From: Myxococcales bacterium
GTDB lineage: Bacteria; Myxococcota_A; Polyangia; Polyangiales; Polyangiaceae
Assembly (NCBI GenBank): GCA_947473045.1
Contig: CANJCO010000010.1
Coordinates: 38,625-102,624 of the forward strand
Reading direction: 5' to 3'
DNA length: 64,000 bases
Shown: piece by piece, positions 1 to 8,167 of the stretch
How positions within the stretch are numbered: the first letter of the stretch is position 1
Layout: every line of letters starts with the position of its first letter
The notes under the pieces: generated by a model
Seen by the model: only the letters and a program-made list of their open reading frames with translations
What the model was told of the DNA's origin: nothing
Database searches by the model: none
Program-made: the position numbers and the translations under genes

Positions 1-1
1 G

Positions 2-199
2 CCGGCCGCCCTGGGCCCGCAGCTGCCGCTGGTGCTGCTCGGACGCCGCCTGCTCGGCGACCACCACGTCGACGCGCTCGCCGCGCAGTTCGCCCTGCGA
101 TTCGATCGCGACGACGCCTACGTGCTCGACGGCGAGCTGCTCGCAGCCCGCGAAGTGCGGGTGACCGCCGGCCCGGACGTCGCAGTGCTTCGGGCGTGA
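2..199 (+). CDS. C-terminal fragment, possible diacylglycerol/lipid kinase
   Basis: An open frame runs in from the left edge and ends with TGA at 197-199, leaving about 65 residues. The tail contains LDGELL followed by a short beta-rich stretch ending in VTAGPDVAVLRA. This resembles the C-terminal domain of YegS/diacylglycerol-kinase family proteins, where a DGE motif precedes the last strands. The catalytic N-terminal half lies outside the window, so the assignment rests on a short motif only. It converges on the FG-GAP lipoprotein gene, whose stop begins 29 bases away. Confidence 0.4.
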   Translation, partial: PAALGPQLPLVLLGRRLLGDHHVDALAAQFALRFDRDDAYVLDGELLAAREVRVTAGPDVAVLRA

Positions 200-227
200 G
201 GCGCGCCGGGGGCCGACCCCACACCGA

Positions 228-1334
228 TCAGCGCTGGATCATGACGTAGAAATGGCTCAGCTGCTCGGAAGCAAGGGACGCCGACGTAAGGTCGATCCTG
301 TCGTCCATATTCAGAAATCCCGCCGCCGCGAATTGAGGCACTAAACGCGCGATGACGCATTCATCGAACTTGCCGTCGCCGCGCCCGTAATACGCCACGA
401 GCTCGCTCGCAAACTCTCGGCTTCCGTACACCAGAAAGTCACCAAATGCATCGTGGTTGAGGTCAACTACTTGCAGTCTGGAAATGTTCACGAATGCTGT
501 CGTCTCGATTTTTGTCAAGTTGATCGAAAGCCCGTCCAAGGCAAATCTGCCGATCTCCAAGGTCGATGCGGGTGCGACGATCGCGAGCAATTCGCTGCGG
601 CCGTCACCCTCGACGTCAAAGCGCTTCGCGTCTTGAAAACGAGGCTTCTGCAGGCATACCGCATCCGCAAATGCGTACTCACCTTTGACCGTGGCCGTAT
701 TGATGCGCAGAGCAGTGCACGACTTCGAATCGAGCGCGACGAGCAGGTCCGGACGACCGTTGCCGTCAGCGTCGACCAACGCCACATCCTGCGGCCGATC
801 TCCCTGAGTAATCCCCATAGGAGCACCGAGTTTTCGGCCGCCGAGGTTGCGAAGTACGAAGACATCCGCGGGGCAGCAGTTCAAATCGCCGTTTGATGCC
901 ACGACGAGATCGGGGAGCCCGTCACCATCAACGTCGCCGAAAGCGGGACCTTGTGCCGATCCGAACCGCTTCGAGGGATAATCGAGAATCGTCTCGAACG
1001 TGCCGTTTCCGCGCCCGTAGAACACCGACAGGTTCTGCGTTAGTTGATTTGCATATACGATATCTTGAAATCCATCGACGTCGAGATCTGCGATGACGCC
1101 GCCGAAAGCCTCGTATTCGCTCGACCTGCCCGGAAGTTCAGTCGGCTGCCAGACGTCGGTACCGACCAAGGGTACGGCGCACATGTCGCCCGCTTCGCTC
1201 TGAGCGTCTGCGCCGGCTTCCGTTTGCGGGAGAGACGAAAGCTCGTCGAACGACGACAGACCCGATATCGCAGCACAGCCGAGAGCAGCTGCGGCGATCG
1301 GTGCGAAGAGTCCAACAAGTGACGCCCTCGTCAT
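228..1334 (-). CDS. FG-GAP/VCBS-repeat lipoprotein
   Basis: A 368-residue predicted surface lipoprotein. A signal peptide ends at Cys20 (AALGC, an acceptable though not canonical lipobox). Calcium-binding-type loops of the form DxDxDGxxD recur near residues 83-91, 134-142, 188-196, 240-248 and 291-299, which is the spacing of an FG-GAP beta-propeller. Such propellers usually bind ligands or other proteins outside the cell. Its ATG overlaps the stop of the TPR/PEGA-like gene by 4 bases (ATGA), so it is the last gene of a three-gene operon headed by a Ser/Thr kinase. Residues 20-26 (CAAISGL) match the start of the Cys-repeat lipoprotein at 43876. No enzymatic role is visible. Confidence 0.85.
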   Translation of the reverse strand: MTRASLVGLFAPIAAAALGCAAISGLSSFDELSSLPQTEAGADAQSEAGDMCAVPLVGTDVWQPTELPGRSSEYEAFGGVIADLDVDGFQDIVYANQLTQNLSVFYGRGNGTFETILDYPSKRFGSAQGPAFGDVDGDGLPDLVVASNGDLNCCPADVFVLRNLGGRKLGAPMGITQGDRPQDVALVDADGNGRPDLLVALDSKSCTALRINTATVKGEYAFADAVCLQKPRFQDAKRFDVEGDGRSELLAIVAPASTLEIGRFALDGLSINLTKIETTAFVNISRLQVVDLNHDAFGDFLVYGSREFASELVAYYGRGDGKFDECVIARLVPQFAAAGFLNMDDRIDLTSASLASEQLSHFYVMIQR

Positions 1335-2332
1335 TCGAATGCCCCCGATACACCGGCGGAACCAAGTCCGAAATATGGAGTCGTGCGCGCCTGCGGAGGG
1401 TCCGAAGATCGGGTTAGCAGTAAAGAAATAGAGCCGACGACAATTCCCGCCCCGCCCAGGGCGAATGCGATATTCGATATCGTCGCGGCAGTATTGGCCG
1501 ATGCGAGTGCGTCGTGTTGATCGACCGGACAGTGACCGTTGGCACAGGTCGAACGAAACGATGCCGTTTGGCTAAGCACATATGCGCCTGCCGCCGCCCC
1601 CGCTGCGAGGCCGACTCCGCCGACGGTGAATCCCGTCCAGGCCAGCGCTCGCGACGGCGCGCGCGGCGCCTCGGCAGCGGCGGGCGGCGCGGGCACTTTC
1701 GCGACAGTCGCGATCGGGGCGACCGCGATCGGATCGACTTTGAAGGTCTCCTCGCGGCGCTCGGACACAGCGAGCTGAAACGCCCGACTCTGATCGGGAT
1801 AACCAAGCGCTCTAAACGTGAGCGAGTGCTCGCCCGGATCGACGGCGCGAGGCGCGTCGAGCGCGCTGTTGTTTAATGCTTCGCCGTCGAGTGTGAGGGT
1901 GAACTCGGCATTTCGGGGCAGGCCGTCTACCCGCACCGAGACCGTTGGAATTCTGTCGTCGAGCTGGCTCGCCATGTCAGCGCACGCAACGCGACCTGAC
2001 GTGTGCTCCGCCGGTTCACCTTCGCGCGCGGGCATCTTGACGACGGCAAACGCGACCTCCCGCGCCTCGACGAGCCTGCCCAGTTTCAGAAGCGCCTGAG
2101 CGAGCTCATTTCCGGTATTGGGCGTCGGCACCAGCGCGAAGGCGGCGCGAAAGCCCTTCTCGGCGCCCGTCCAGTCGCCGCGGTCACGCGCGCTGAGCCC
2201 GTCGCGCATGGCGCTCTTCGCGCTCACCACGTCCGAGGCGCTTGGCGCGGCGCGCGCATTGCGCTCGTTGGTAAATTCGATTCCCGCCAACAAGGCGAGG
2301 ACGCAGACGGTGAATGACGCGCGCATCTTCAA
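1331..2332 (-). CDS. TPR/PEGA-like membrane protein, kinase partner
   Basis: A 333-residue exported protein. A signal peptide is followed by helical TPR-like repeats around residues 35-120 (DWTGAEKGFRAAF, NTGNELAQALLKLG). A beta-rich PEGA-like region follows around residues 130-200 (GEHSLTFRALGY). A Pro/Ala linker then leads to two hydrophobic segments near residues 235-260 and 285-308. This architecture is common in Myxococcota next to Hanks kinases and is thought to be structural or sensory. The start is either TTG at 2332, overlapping the kinase stop by 4 bases (TTGA), or the ATG two codons on. Its own stop overlaps the next start by 4 bases, so the three genes are almost certainly co-translated. 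Confidence 0.8.
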   Translation of the reverse strand: MKMRASFTVCVLALLAGIEFTNERNARAAPSASDVVSAKSAMRDGLSARDRGDWTGAEKGFRAAFALVPTPNTGNELAQALLKLGRLVEAREVAFAVVKMPAREGEPAEHTSGRVACADMASQLDDRIPTVSVRVDGLPRNAEFTLTLDGEALNNSALDAPRAVDPGEHSLTFRALGYPDQSRAFQLAVSERREETFKVDPIAVAPIATVAKVPAPPAAAEAPRAPSRALAWTGFTVGGVGLAAGAAAGAYVLSQTASFRSTCANGHCPVDQHDALASANTAATISNIAFALGGAGIVVGSISLLLTRSSDPPQARTTPYFGLGSAGVSGAFE

Positions 2333-3717
2333 AGTACAGTATCTTTCGGCAATACGAGTTTCGCAGTGGCGGCCGGCGGCGCCGCAGGCTGATGCGACGC
2401 CGGCGTTGACGGCGCGGTGAGCACCTTCGCGCCCGACGGACGTGGCGGCGCGGGCAAGCGGCCGGCGTCGAGTCCCACAGCCAGCGCCGTTACAGGGCGA
2501 CCAGCGGGATCGGCGACGCGCGGCGCCGGGTCGTCCGGCAGAGCGGAAAGACTCGGCGGGGCAACAGGCAGCGCAGCGACGGGCTGCACAGCCGACGGAG
2601 GCGCCGGGCTGGCGGTCGAAGTCGCGGAAGCGCGCGTCGCGATCCAGACCGCCATTGCCACAACCGTGACGAGGAGCAGTCCGATGACTGCCAACATGGG
2701 CGTGCGGCGCGGAGCGCGGGTTTGGCCGGGCGCCGCCACCGAGCGCGTTGGAACCGAAACGGAGCCCTCGTTGTGCGCCGCTGAGTGCTCTGTCGCTGCT
2801 TGTGCGAAGCTCTCGCTCACCGAGCGCGGCGGCGATATATCACCGAGTAATGCGAGTGGTGCGAGACCTCCGCTCGCACGGGTGAGGTCGTCTGCGAAGG
2901 CCCGGATGGTCGCGTAGCGCGCGGCGATGTCGGGGGCGAACGCCTTGGCGAACACAGCGTCCACTTCCGCTGGCACCGCGCTGCGATTACCCAATACCGG
3001 CTCGAACTTAGCCGCGCAAATTGCGACCGATATGGCGCCTAGCGTCTCGCCTTCAAAGGGTTTTACCCCCGTCAGCATTTCGTAGGCTACGACCGCAAGC
3101 GACCAGATGTCGGCCCGGTGGTCGAGGTCCTTGTGGCCCACCACCTGTTCAGGACTCATATAGTAGACTGTGCCAACCATGGCGCCGGTTCGGGTTGAGC
3201 TCGCTGCCGATTTATCGACAACTTTGGCGATACCGAAATCGAGCACCTTGACGAAGGCCTCGCCGTTTCCGTCGTCGCACAAAAACAGATTGTCGGGCTT
3301 GATGTCACGGTGCACGACCCTGGCGTCGTGCGCGCGAGAGAGAGCCTTGGCGGCCTGTGAGATGACAAGGGCCACCTGGCGCGGCGCGACGACGTTCTCG
3401 CGCGCGAGGTGCTCGGCGAGCGAACAGCCCTCGAGCCGCTCCATGGCGATGTACGCCAGGCCGCCTGCGGTCACGCCGTGGTCAATCATCTGCACCACAT
3501 GCGGGCTCTTCACCTGCGAGGCGGCTGCGGCTTCGCGGGTGAAGCGCGAGATGGCGTCAGCGTTGTGCGTCATCTCCTCGACAAGGAACTTCACCACGAC
3601 CTTCGTACGAAGCCCGAGGTGATCGGCCAGCCACACTGCTCCCATTCCCCCACGCGCGAATGGCCGCTCGAGGCGCAGAGAGGGCGTGAGAAGCATGCCC
3701 GGAACCGGAACCACCAA
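2329..3717 (-). CDS. Hanks-type Ser/Thr protein kinase with one TM segment
   Basis: A 462-residue transmembrane kinase. The visible kinase elements are the Gly loop ARGGMGAVW (21-29), Lys43 in VVVKF, the catalytic loop VHRDIKPDN (Asp138), DFG at 160-162, and the activation segment ending GTVYYMSPEQ. A single hydrophobic helix near residues 340-360 is followed by a Pro/Ala-rich tail with no recognisable sensor domain. It is the first gene of a tight operon with the TPR/PEGA-like and FG-GAP proteins, which may act as its partners or reporters outside the membrane. The start is uncertain: TTG at 3717, GTG one codon later and ATG at residue 8 are all possible. Confidence 0.92.
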   Translation of the reverse strand: MVVPVPGMLLTPSLRLERPFARGGMGAVWLADHLGLRTKVVVKFLVEEMTHNADAISRFTREAAAASQVKSPHVVQMIDHGVTAGGLAYIAMERLEGCSLAEHLARENVVAPRQVALVISQAAKALSRAHDARVVHRDIKPDNLFLCDDGNGEAFVKVLDFGIAKVVDKSAASSTRTGAMVGTVYYMSPEQVVGHKDLDHRADIWSLAVVAYEMLTGVKPFEGETLGAISVAICAAKFEPVLGNRSAVPAEVDAVFAKAFAPDIAARYATIRAFADDLTRASGGLAPLALLGDISPPRSVSESFAQAATEHSAAHNEGSVSVPTRSVAAPGQTRAPRRTPMLAVIGLLLVTVVAMAVWIATRASATSTASPAPPSAVQPVAALPVAPPSLSALPDDPAPRVADPAGRPVTALAVGLDAGRLPAPPRPSGAKVLTAPSTPASHQPAAPPAATAKLVLPKDTVL

Positions 3718-3887
3718 GACGCCCCCCTCATTCTGTGATTGTTGCGCGGGTCGCTCACAATCAGGAGTCGGCGCAGTCCGCGCACGCTACCGCCTGCTCT
3801 CCCGATCTGGCAACACCATACACGTCCTCTCATGGGATACCGAGCCATCGCCGAATGCCCTCGGCCGATGTGCAACTCCTGCACAAC

Positions 3888-5576
3888 TCAGCCCAAAACC
3901 ACCACCCTGTCGGCTATTTCGGAGGGTTCGCTGCGGTGGGTGATGAGGAGCACCGAGCGCCTGCCTCGAAGCCGCGCGATCGCCGACAGCACCATGCGTT
4001 GGGAATCGGGGTCGAGGCCGCTCGTGGGTTCGTCGAGAAGCAGCACCGGCTGGCGGGTGGCGAGGGCTCTGGCGAGGCTGATCCACTGCCGCTCGCCGCC
4101 TGACAGGGCGCGCTCGGTGACCAAGCGGGAGGTCCCCAGGTCGTGTTCGAGCCGGGAGGCTCCGATCGCCGCGAGCGCGTCGGCCGGGATTGCGTCCGGG
4201 TCGCCGAGCGCGACATTTTGCGCGAGGGTGGCTCGGAGCAGCGGCGCGTCCTGGGGAACCCACGCGAACGGTCGGGTCCGGGGGCCCGCGGGCGCTCCGG
4301 CGATCGAATTACCTGCATAATGCACGCTGCCGCCGACCTCGGCTTCAAGGCCGAGGAGGGTGCGAAGCAGCGTGGTCTTCCCGACGCCGGTTGGGCCCCG
4401 AACGACCACGATTTCGCCCGGCGCGAGCGTCAACGTCACGGGCGCGAGCGAGCCGTGCGCGAGGGTGAGTGCGTCGACGACGAGCGGCCCGACCGGCCAG
4501 GCGACGGCGCGCGGAGCGACATCGCTTTCGGTTGCGGGCTCGCGCAGCCAGGGCCTCAGGCGCGAAAAGCTCGCGTCGGCGCGGGCGAACGCCAGCCGCG
4601 CGTCGCCAAGCTCGCGCAGGGGGCGATAGGCCATGAAGAACGCGACGGCGAACGGCACAATCGAGGCGTCGGGGGTGGCGATGACGCCCGCTCTCACAAG
4701 ACCGAGCACGAGCACCAGCGCCAGACCCGCCAGCCACTCGCTCGCGCCGCTGACGCCGGCGCCCCAAAGTTCGAGCCGCGACGCGCGCTGCGTAAACGCG
4801 GCGTTCAGCTGCTGAATCTGCGCGCGCACCACGCCGCCCGCTCCGTAGGTCGCCCACAGGTCAGCGTGACGAACCGCGTCATCGGCGGCCTCGAGGAGCG
4901 CATCGGCCTGGCGCGCCGACAGCGCGTGCGCGCGCTTGAGGGCGCGTCGCGCACGGCCGAGCCCCCAGCCGAATACCGACAGCGCCAAAACGGCATACAG
5001 CGAGAGATTGGGCGCAAGCCATGCGAGGAGCGCGAGGAGCGGCGCGAGCTGAGCAGCCGCGCGCACCGATCCGAGCAGGCCGGCGGTGAGGCCGAGCTCG
5101 ACTTCGCGCACGTCGGAGGTGAGCGCGGCGAGCGCGCGTGTGGAAGTGGACGCCTCGGAGGCCGCATCGCTGGGCAATCTGTCCGGGCCATGATCGAAAT
5201 GTCGCGCCTGCCCCCTCGAAACCGCGCCCAGCCAGCCGTCGAGCACCCGCAGGCGAAGCCCGCCGCCCAAGTCGCCGGCGACCTTCGCCTGGGCGTGCGC
5301 AGCCCATGCGCCGCCGCAGACTTTTGCGCTGATCGCAGCCAATCCAAGCAGCGAAAGCCAGAACGCGGAGGCCGCGCCCGCTGCGCCGGAGCTAAGCGCG
5401 CCGCTCAAAAGGGAGCGCGCACAGGCGGCCGCTGCGAGGGCGATCGCGGCGTGGCCGAGACCGTGCATAAGCCATCCCAGCAGCAGAGGCGCCGCCACCG
5501 AGGGGCGCCGCAACACCGTCTTCGTCGCTCGCGCGTAAAAGACAAAGAGACCCGAATCGCGCGCAGCTCCGTGCAT
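3888..5576 (-). CDS. ABC exporter, fused permease and ATPase
   Basis: A 562-residue half-transporter. The first 320 residues or so hold about five or six hydrophobic segments. The C-terminal ATPase domain shows Walker A GPTGVGKTT, a Q-loop WVPQDAPL, signature LSGGERQ, Walker B VLLLDEP with D-loop SGLDPD, and a switch His in LLITHRS. The layout resembles CydC/CydD-like and peptidase-less lipid or peptide exporters. It probably acts as a homodimer, since no second half-transporter is nearby. The substrate cannot be told. It is transcribed away from the sigma factor gene across a 330-base gap. One copy of the dispersed TGYANNNTRCA palindrome lies inside it. Confidence 0.88.
   Translation of the reverse strand: MHGAARDSGLFVFYARATKTVLRRPSVAAPLLLGWLMHGLGHAAIALAAAACARSLLSGALSSGAAGAASAFWLSLLGLAAISAKVCGGAWAAHAQAKVAGDLGGGLRLRVLDGWLGAVSRGQARHFDHGPDRLPSDAASEASTSTRALAALTSDVREVELGLTAGLLGSVRAAAQLAPLLALLAWLAPNLSLYAVLALSVFGWGLGRARRALKRAHALSARQADALLEAADDAVRHADLWATYGAGGVVRAQIQQLNAAFTQRASRLELWGAGVSGASEWLAGLALVLVLGLVRAGVIATPDASIVPFAVAFFMAYRPLRELGDARLAFARADASFSRLRPWLREPATESDVAPRAVAWPVGPLVVDALTLAHGSLAPVTLTLAPGEIVVVRGPTGVGKTTLLRTLLGLEAEVGGSVHYAGNSIAGAPAGPRTRPFAWVPQDAPLLRATLAQNVALGDPDAIPADALAAIGASRLEHDLGTSRLVTERALSGGERQWISLARALATRQPVLLLDEPTSGLDPDSQRMVLSAIARLRGRRSVLLITHRSEPSEIADRVVVLG
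4314..4324. repeat. Dispersed palindrome TGYANNNTRCA, copy 1
   Basis: TGCATAATGCA, a perfect match inside the ABC exporter gene, where it encodes part of Val-His-Tyr-Ala. Confidence 0.8.
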
Positions 5577-5659
5577 GAAAGCCGAATCGACCTTACCTAA
5601 TCATGGAGCCATTCGGGGAGTTCCATCGGCCAGCGCCCACGTTACTGCGGAATAGAATT

Positions 5660-5670
5660 TGCACTTTGCA
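5660..5670. repeat. Dispersed palindrome TGYANNNTRCA, copy 2
   Basis: TGCACTTTGCA, in non-coding DNA between the ABC exporter and the sigma factor gene. Confidence 0.8.
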
Positions 5671-5812
5671 GGCGTTTGGTCGACTCCGCAGGCGACGCCC
5701 GCGGCCATCGCTCTTCACGAAAGAGGCGCGATTCGCGGCGCAATCGGCTCACTGCCAGCCACGTTGAAGTAGCGCGCCCCGTTCGATTGTCAAATTCAAA
5801 CGTTTTGGCCCC

Positions 5813-5842
5813 GTCAGACATCCAACCAAACCAGCGTCTGAC
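5813..5842 (+). promoter_or_regulatory. Perfect inverted repeat in sigma factor leader
   Basis: GTCAGAC at 5813-5819 and GTCTGAC at 5836-5842 are perfect reverse complements, 16 bases apart. A second pair, CCAAA (5826-5830) and TTTGG (5843-5847), interlocks with it, so two alternative hairpins can form. It lies 65 bases upstream of the sigma factor start and could be an operator for a dimeric repressor or a leader RNA structure. Confidence 0.45.
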
Positions 5843-5906
5843 TTTGGAAATAAAGCGACTCCCTTCGCCGTTGTACACGTCACGCCCCCACAGAGAGGTA
5901 GCAGCG

Positions 5907-7502
5907 ATGAGCAAGAGCACATCCCACAGCGCGGCAGTTTCACTCGCCCACAGCAGCGTTGCCCGACGAAGCCCGGCCGCCGCGCGCCGCGGGACGGGGC
6001 CTACGCTCGTTCCCTCTGCGCGACGCAAGCACGCAGACGCCTCCCAAATTGCCTCCAAAGTGGCGCCGAACGCGCCTGCCAGCGGCGTCGTGCCGGAGCT
6101 GGCCGACGACGATCGCGCGCCTGCTTCCGACGGCGGCTTCGGCGCTGACGCGGACGCGCTCGACTTCGAGGCGGCCGCGGCCGACGCCATCCCGGCCGAG
6201 CTCGAGCCGCCCCCCGCGAGCACCTCACCGCGCGCCGAGCCTACGCGGCGTGAAGTCGAGGAAGGCGGCGGGGACTCCTCACTCGCTCGCTATTTCCGCG
6301 AGATGTCAGTGCATGCCGTGATGGGACAGCAAGAAGAGCTGTCGACTGCGGTCGAGGTCGAAGACGCCGAGATCGCCCATTGGGTCGCGCTCGTGTCACA
6401 TCTGCCGGCTGCCGAGTTCATTCTTGAGTCGATCGAGCGCGATCTGCCCACAGGCGAAGAGGCCATCGAGGTTCCGCAGATTGCCGAGCTGCGGCGTCAG
6501 CTAAAAGGCCTGAAGAAGGGGGCCGAGAAGATCAGCGCCGCCCAGCAGAAGCGCTGGACGCTCACGAGTCAGCAGCTGGGCCGGGCGATTCGCCTCGCCG
6601 ACAGCGATCGCCTCTGGATTCTGCACGCCGAGCAGACGGCCCGGGGTCTCATCGAGACGCGCGACTCGGAGCTCGCGGCCGCCAACGTCGAGGTCAACGC
6701 CGACCTCCCGGCTGGGCCGGTGTCGTCTCCCGCGAAGCTTCCGGCCACCCCCGCCTATCGCAAATACCTCACGGGCATTTCGTCGGCGGCTGCGTATTCC
6801 CGAATTGCGAAAAACAAGTTCGTAAAGGCCAACCTCAGGCTCGTGGTGTCGATCGCCCGCCGCTACAACCGCGGACGTCTGCCGCTCATCGATCTCATCC
6901 AGGAGGGCAATATCGGTCTCATGAAGGCGGTCGAGCGCTTCGACCACGCGCGCGGCTACCGGTTTTCCACCTATGCCTCGTGGTGGATCCGCCACGCGAT
7001 CAGCCGAGCCCTGGCCGACAAGGGACGCGCCGTGCGCATCCCGGTGCACATGCTCGACACGCACAACCGCGTCGCGCGGGCCACGCAGTCGCTCATCGCC
7101 CGCACCGGACACGAGCCGTCTCTCGTCGAGCTCGAGGCCGAGACCGGCATTCCGCAGGAGAAGCTCGACAAAGTGCGCGGCACCTGGGCCGAGACCCCGT
7201 TTTCGCTCGATCGCCCTGTGGGCGACGAAGATGGCCGCAAGTTCATCGACTTTCTCGAAGATGACACCGCGCTGTCGCCGCACGAGACGCTCGAGCAGCA
7301 AAATTGGGGCAGCGAGGTGCGCCGGCTGCTCGGGACGCTCAGTCCGATCGAGTCGCGCATCATTCGCTGGCGCTTCGGGCTCGACGACGAGGACGAGCTC
7401 ACGCTCAAGGAGATCGGCGACAAATACAACCTCTCGCGCGAGCGCATTCGGCAGCTTCAGGAGCAGGCGCTGCTCAAGATTCGCCGGCACATGCGCGACT
7501 GA
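5907..7502 (+). CDS. RpoD-family RNA polymerase sigma factor
   Basis: A 531-residue sigma-70. I chose ATG 5907 because GAGAGG stands 9 bases upstream and the reading frame before it is low in coding character. About 120 Ala/Pro-rich residues precede region 1.2 ([19 protein letters not shown]). Region 2 is intact ([37 protein letters not shown]), as are region 3 and region 4 with its helix-turn-helix ([20 protein letters not shown]). It is shorter than typical primary RpoD proteins and lacks an obvious region 1.1, so an alternative group 2 sigma is as likely as the housekeeping factor. The leader has a palindrome copy and an inverted repeat. Confidence 0.92.
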   Translation: MSKSTSHSAAVSLAHSSVARRSPAAARRGTGPTLVPSARRKHADASQIASKVAPNAPASGVVPELADDDRAPASDGGFGADADALDFEAAAADAIPAELEPPPASTSPRAEPTRREVEEGGGDSSLARYFREMSVHAVMGQQEELSTAVEVEDAEIAHWVALVSHLPAAEFILESIERDLPTGEEAIEVPQIAELRRQLKGLKKGAEKISAAQQKRWTLTSQQLGRAIRLADSDRLWILHAEQTARGLIETRDSELAAANVEVNADLPAGPVSSPAKLPATPAYRKYLTGISSAAAYSRIAKNKFVKANLRLVVSIARRYNRGRLPLIDLIQEGNIGLMKAVERFDHARGYRFSTYASWWIRHAISRALADKGRAVRIPVHMLDTHNRVARATQSLIARTGHEPSLVELEAETGIPQEKLDKVRGTWAETPFSLDRPVGDEDGRKFIDFLEDDTALSPHETLEQQNWGSEVRRLLGTLSPIESRIIRWRFGLDDEDELTLKEIGDKYNLSRERIRQLQEQALLKIRRHMRD

Positions 7503-7549
7503 GCGGTCGAGCTTGCTGCGCGCGGCGCGATCGCCGATCGTCCCGCGCC

Positions 7550-8161
7550 ATGAAGCTCTACTTCACGCCGACCTCTCCGTTCGTTCGAAAAGTCATGGTC
7601 TGCGCGCACGAGCGCGGACTCGCCGAGCAAGTCGAGACCGTGCTGCTGAGGCCGTCGCCCATGAAGGCCGACGCCGCGCTCTCGCGCGAAAACCCGCTCT
7701 CCAAGATCCCGGTGCTGGTCACGGGCGACGGCGAGTCCATTTATGACTCGTCAGTCATTTGTGAATACCTCGACAGCATCGGAGACGCCGCCCCACTGAC
7801 GCCGGCGCGCGGTCCGGCTCGGTTTCGTACCCTGAGACTCCAAGCGCTCGCCGACGGAATCCTCGAGGCGGGAGTGTTCATGTTCTACGAGCGCACCCTC
7901 CGACCGAAGGAGCTGCAGTGGGAGGCCGGGATCGACGGACAGGCTGAAAAAGCGCGCCAGGGGCTCGACGCGCTGGAGCGTGAGGCGCCGGGGTTTTCCG
8001 AGGTCGACCTTGGTCAGGTTTGCGTCGCGGTGACGCTCGGATGGCTCGAGTTCCGGGCGCCGCTGGGCGACTTGCGGCAAGGCCGCCCGAACCTGTTCGC
8101 CTGGTACGATGCTTTCTGTCAGCGCCCATCGATGCAGGCCACCGCACCAAAACTGACCTGA
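7550..8161 (+). CDS. Glutathione S-transferase family protein
   Basis: A 203-residue protein starting MKLYFTPTSPFVRKVMVCAH. This is the thioredoxin-fold N-terminal domain of GST-like proteins, with Ser/Pro at the usual active position. The cis-Pro motif SKIPVL and the glutathione-site YDSSVICEYLD follow, then a helical C-terminal domain. It should bind glutathione or a similar thiol; the substrate is not predictable. It starts 47 bases after the sigma factor stop. Its stop sits in a small hairpin shared with the convergent glycosyltransferase gene. Confidence 0.85.
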   Translation: MKLYFTPTSPFVRKVMVCAHERGLAEQVETVLLRPSPMKADAALSRENPLSKIPVLVTGDGESIYDSSVICEYLDSIGDAAPLTPARGPARFRTLRLQALADGILEAGVFMFYERTLRPKELQWEAGIDGQAEKARQGLDALEREAPGFSEVDLGQVCVAVTLGWLEFRAPLGDLRQGRPNLFAWYDAFCQRPSMQATAPKLT

Positions 8162-8167
8162 CGGTCA
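8154..8167. terminator. Hairpin spanning two convergent stops
   Basis: TGACC, a 4-base loop and GGTCA form a perfect 5-bp stem that contains the stop codons of both the GST-like and the glycosyltransferase genes. There is no T-tract, so termination is only a suggestion. Confidence 0.3.

Larger units (their letters stand above)
5577..5906. promoter_or_regulatory. 330-base divergent region upstream of sigma factor
   Basis: A non-coding gap between the divergent ABC exporter and the sigma factor gene. The stretch from about 5780 to 5870 is clearly richer in A and T than its surroundings and should hold promoters for one or both genes. It contains a copy of the dispersed palindrome (5660-5670) and a long perfect inverted repeat (5813-5842). 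I could not settle on a convincing -35/-10 pair. The other gaps between genes in this window are all shorter than 300 bases. Confidence 0.6.

Noticed and set aside
4143..5600. A 485-codon plus-strand frame across the ABC exporter
   Set aside because: Antisense to a transporter with Walker A, signature and Walker B motifs; product has no domain.
5676..5906. A 77-residue N-terminal extension of the sigma factor
   Set aside because: It runs through AT-rich leader DNA, lacks sigma region features, and the ATG at 5907 has a good ribosome-binding site.
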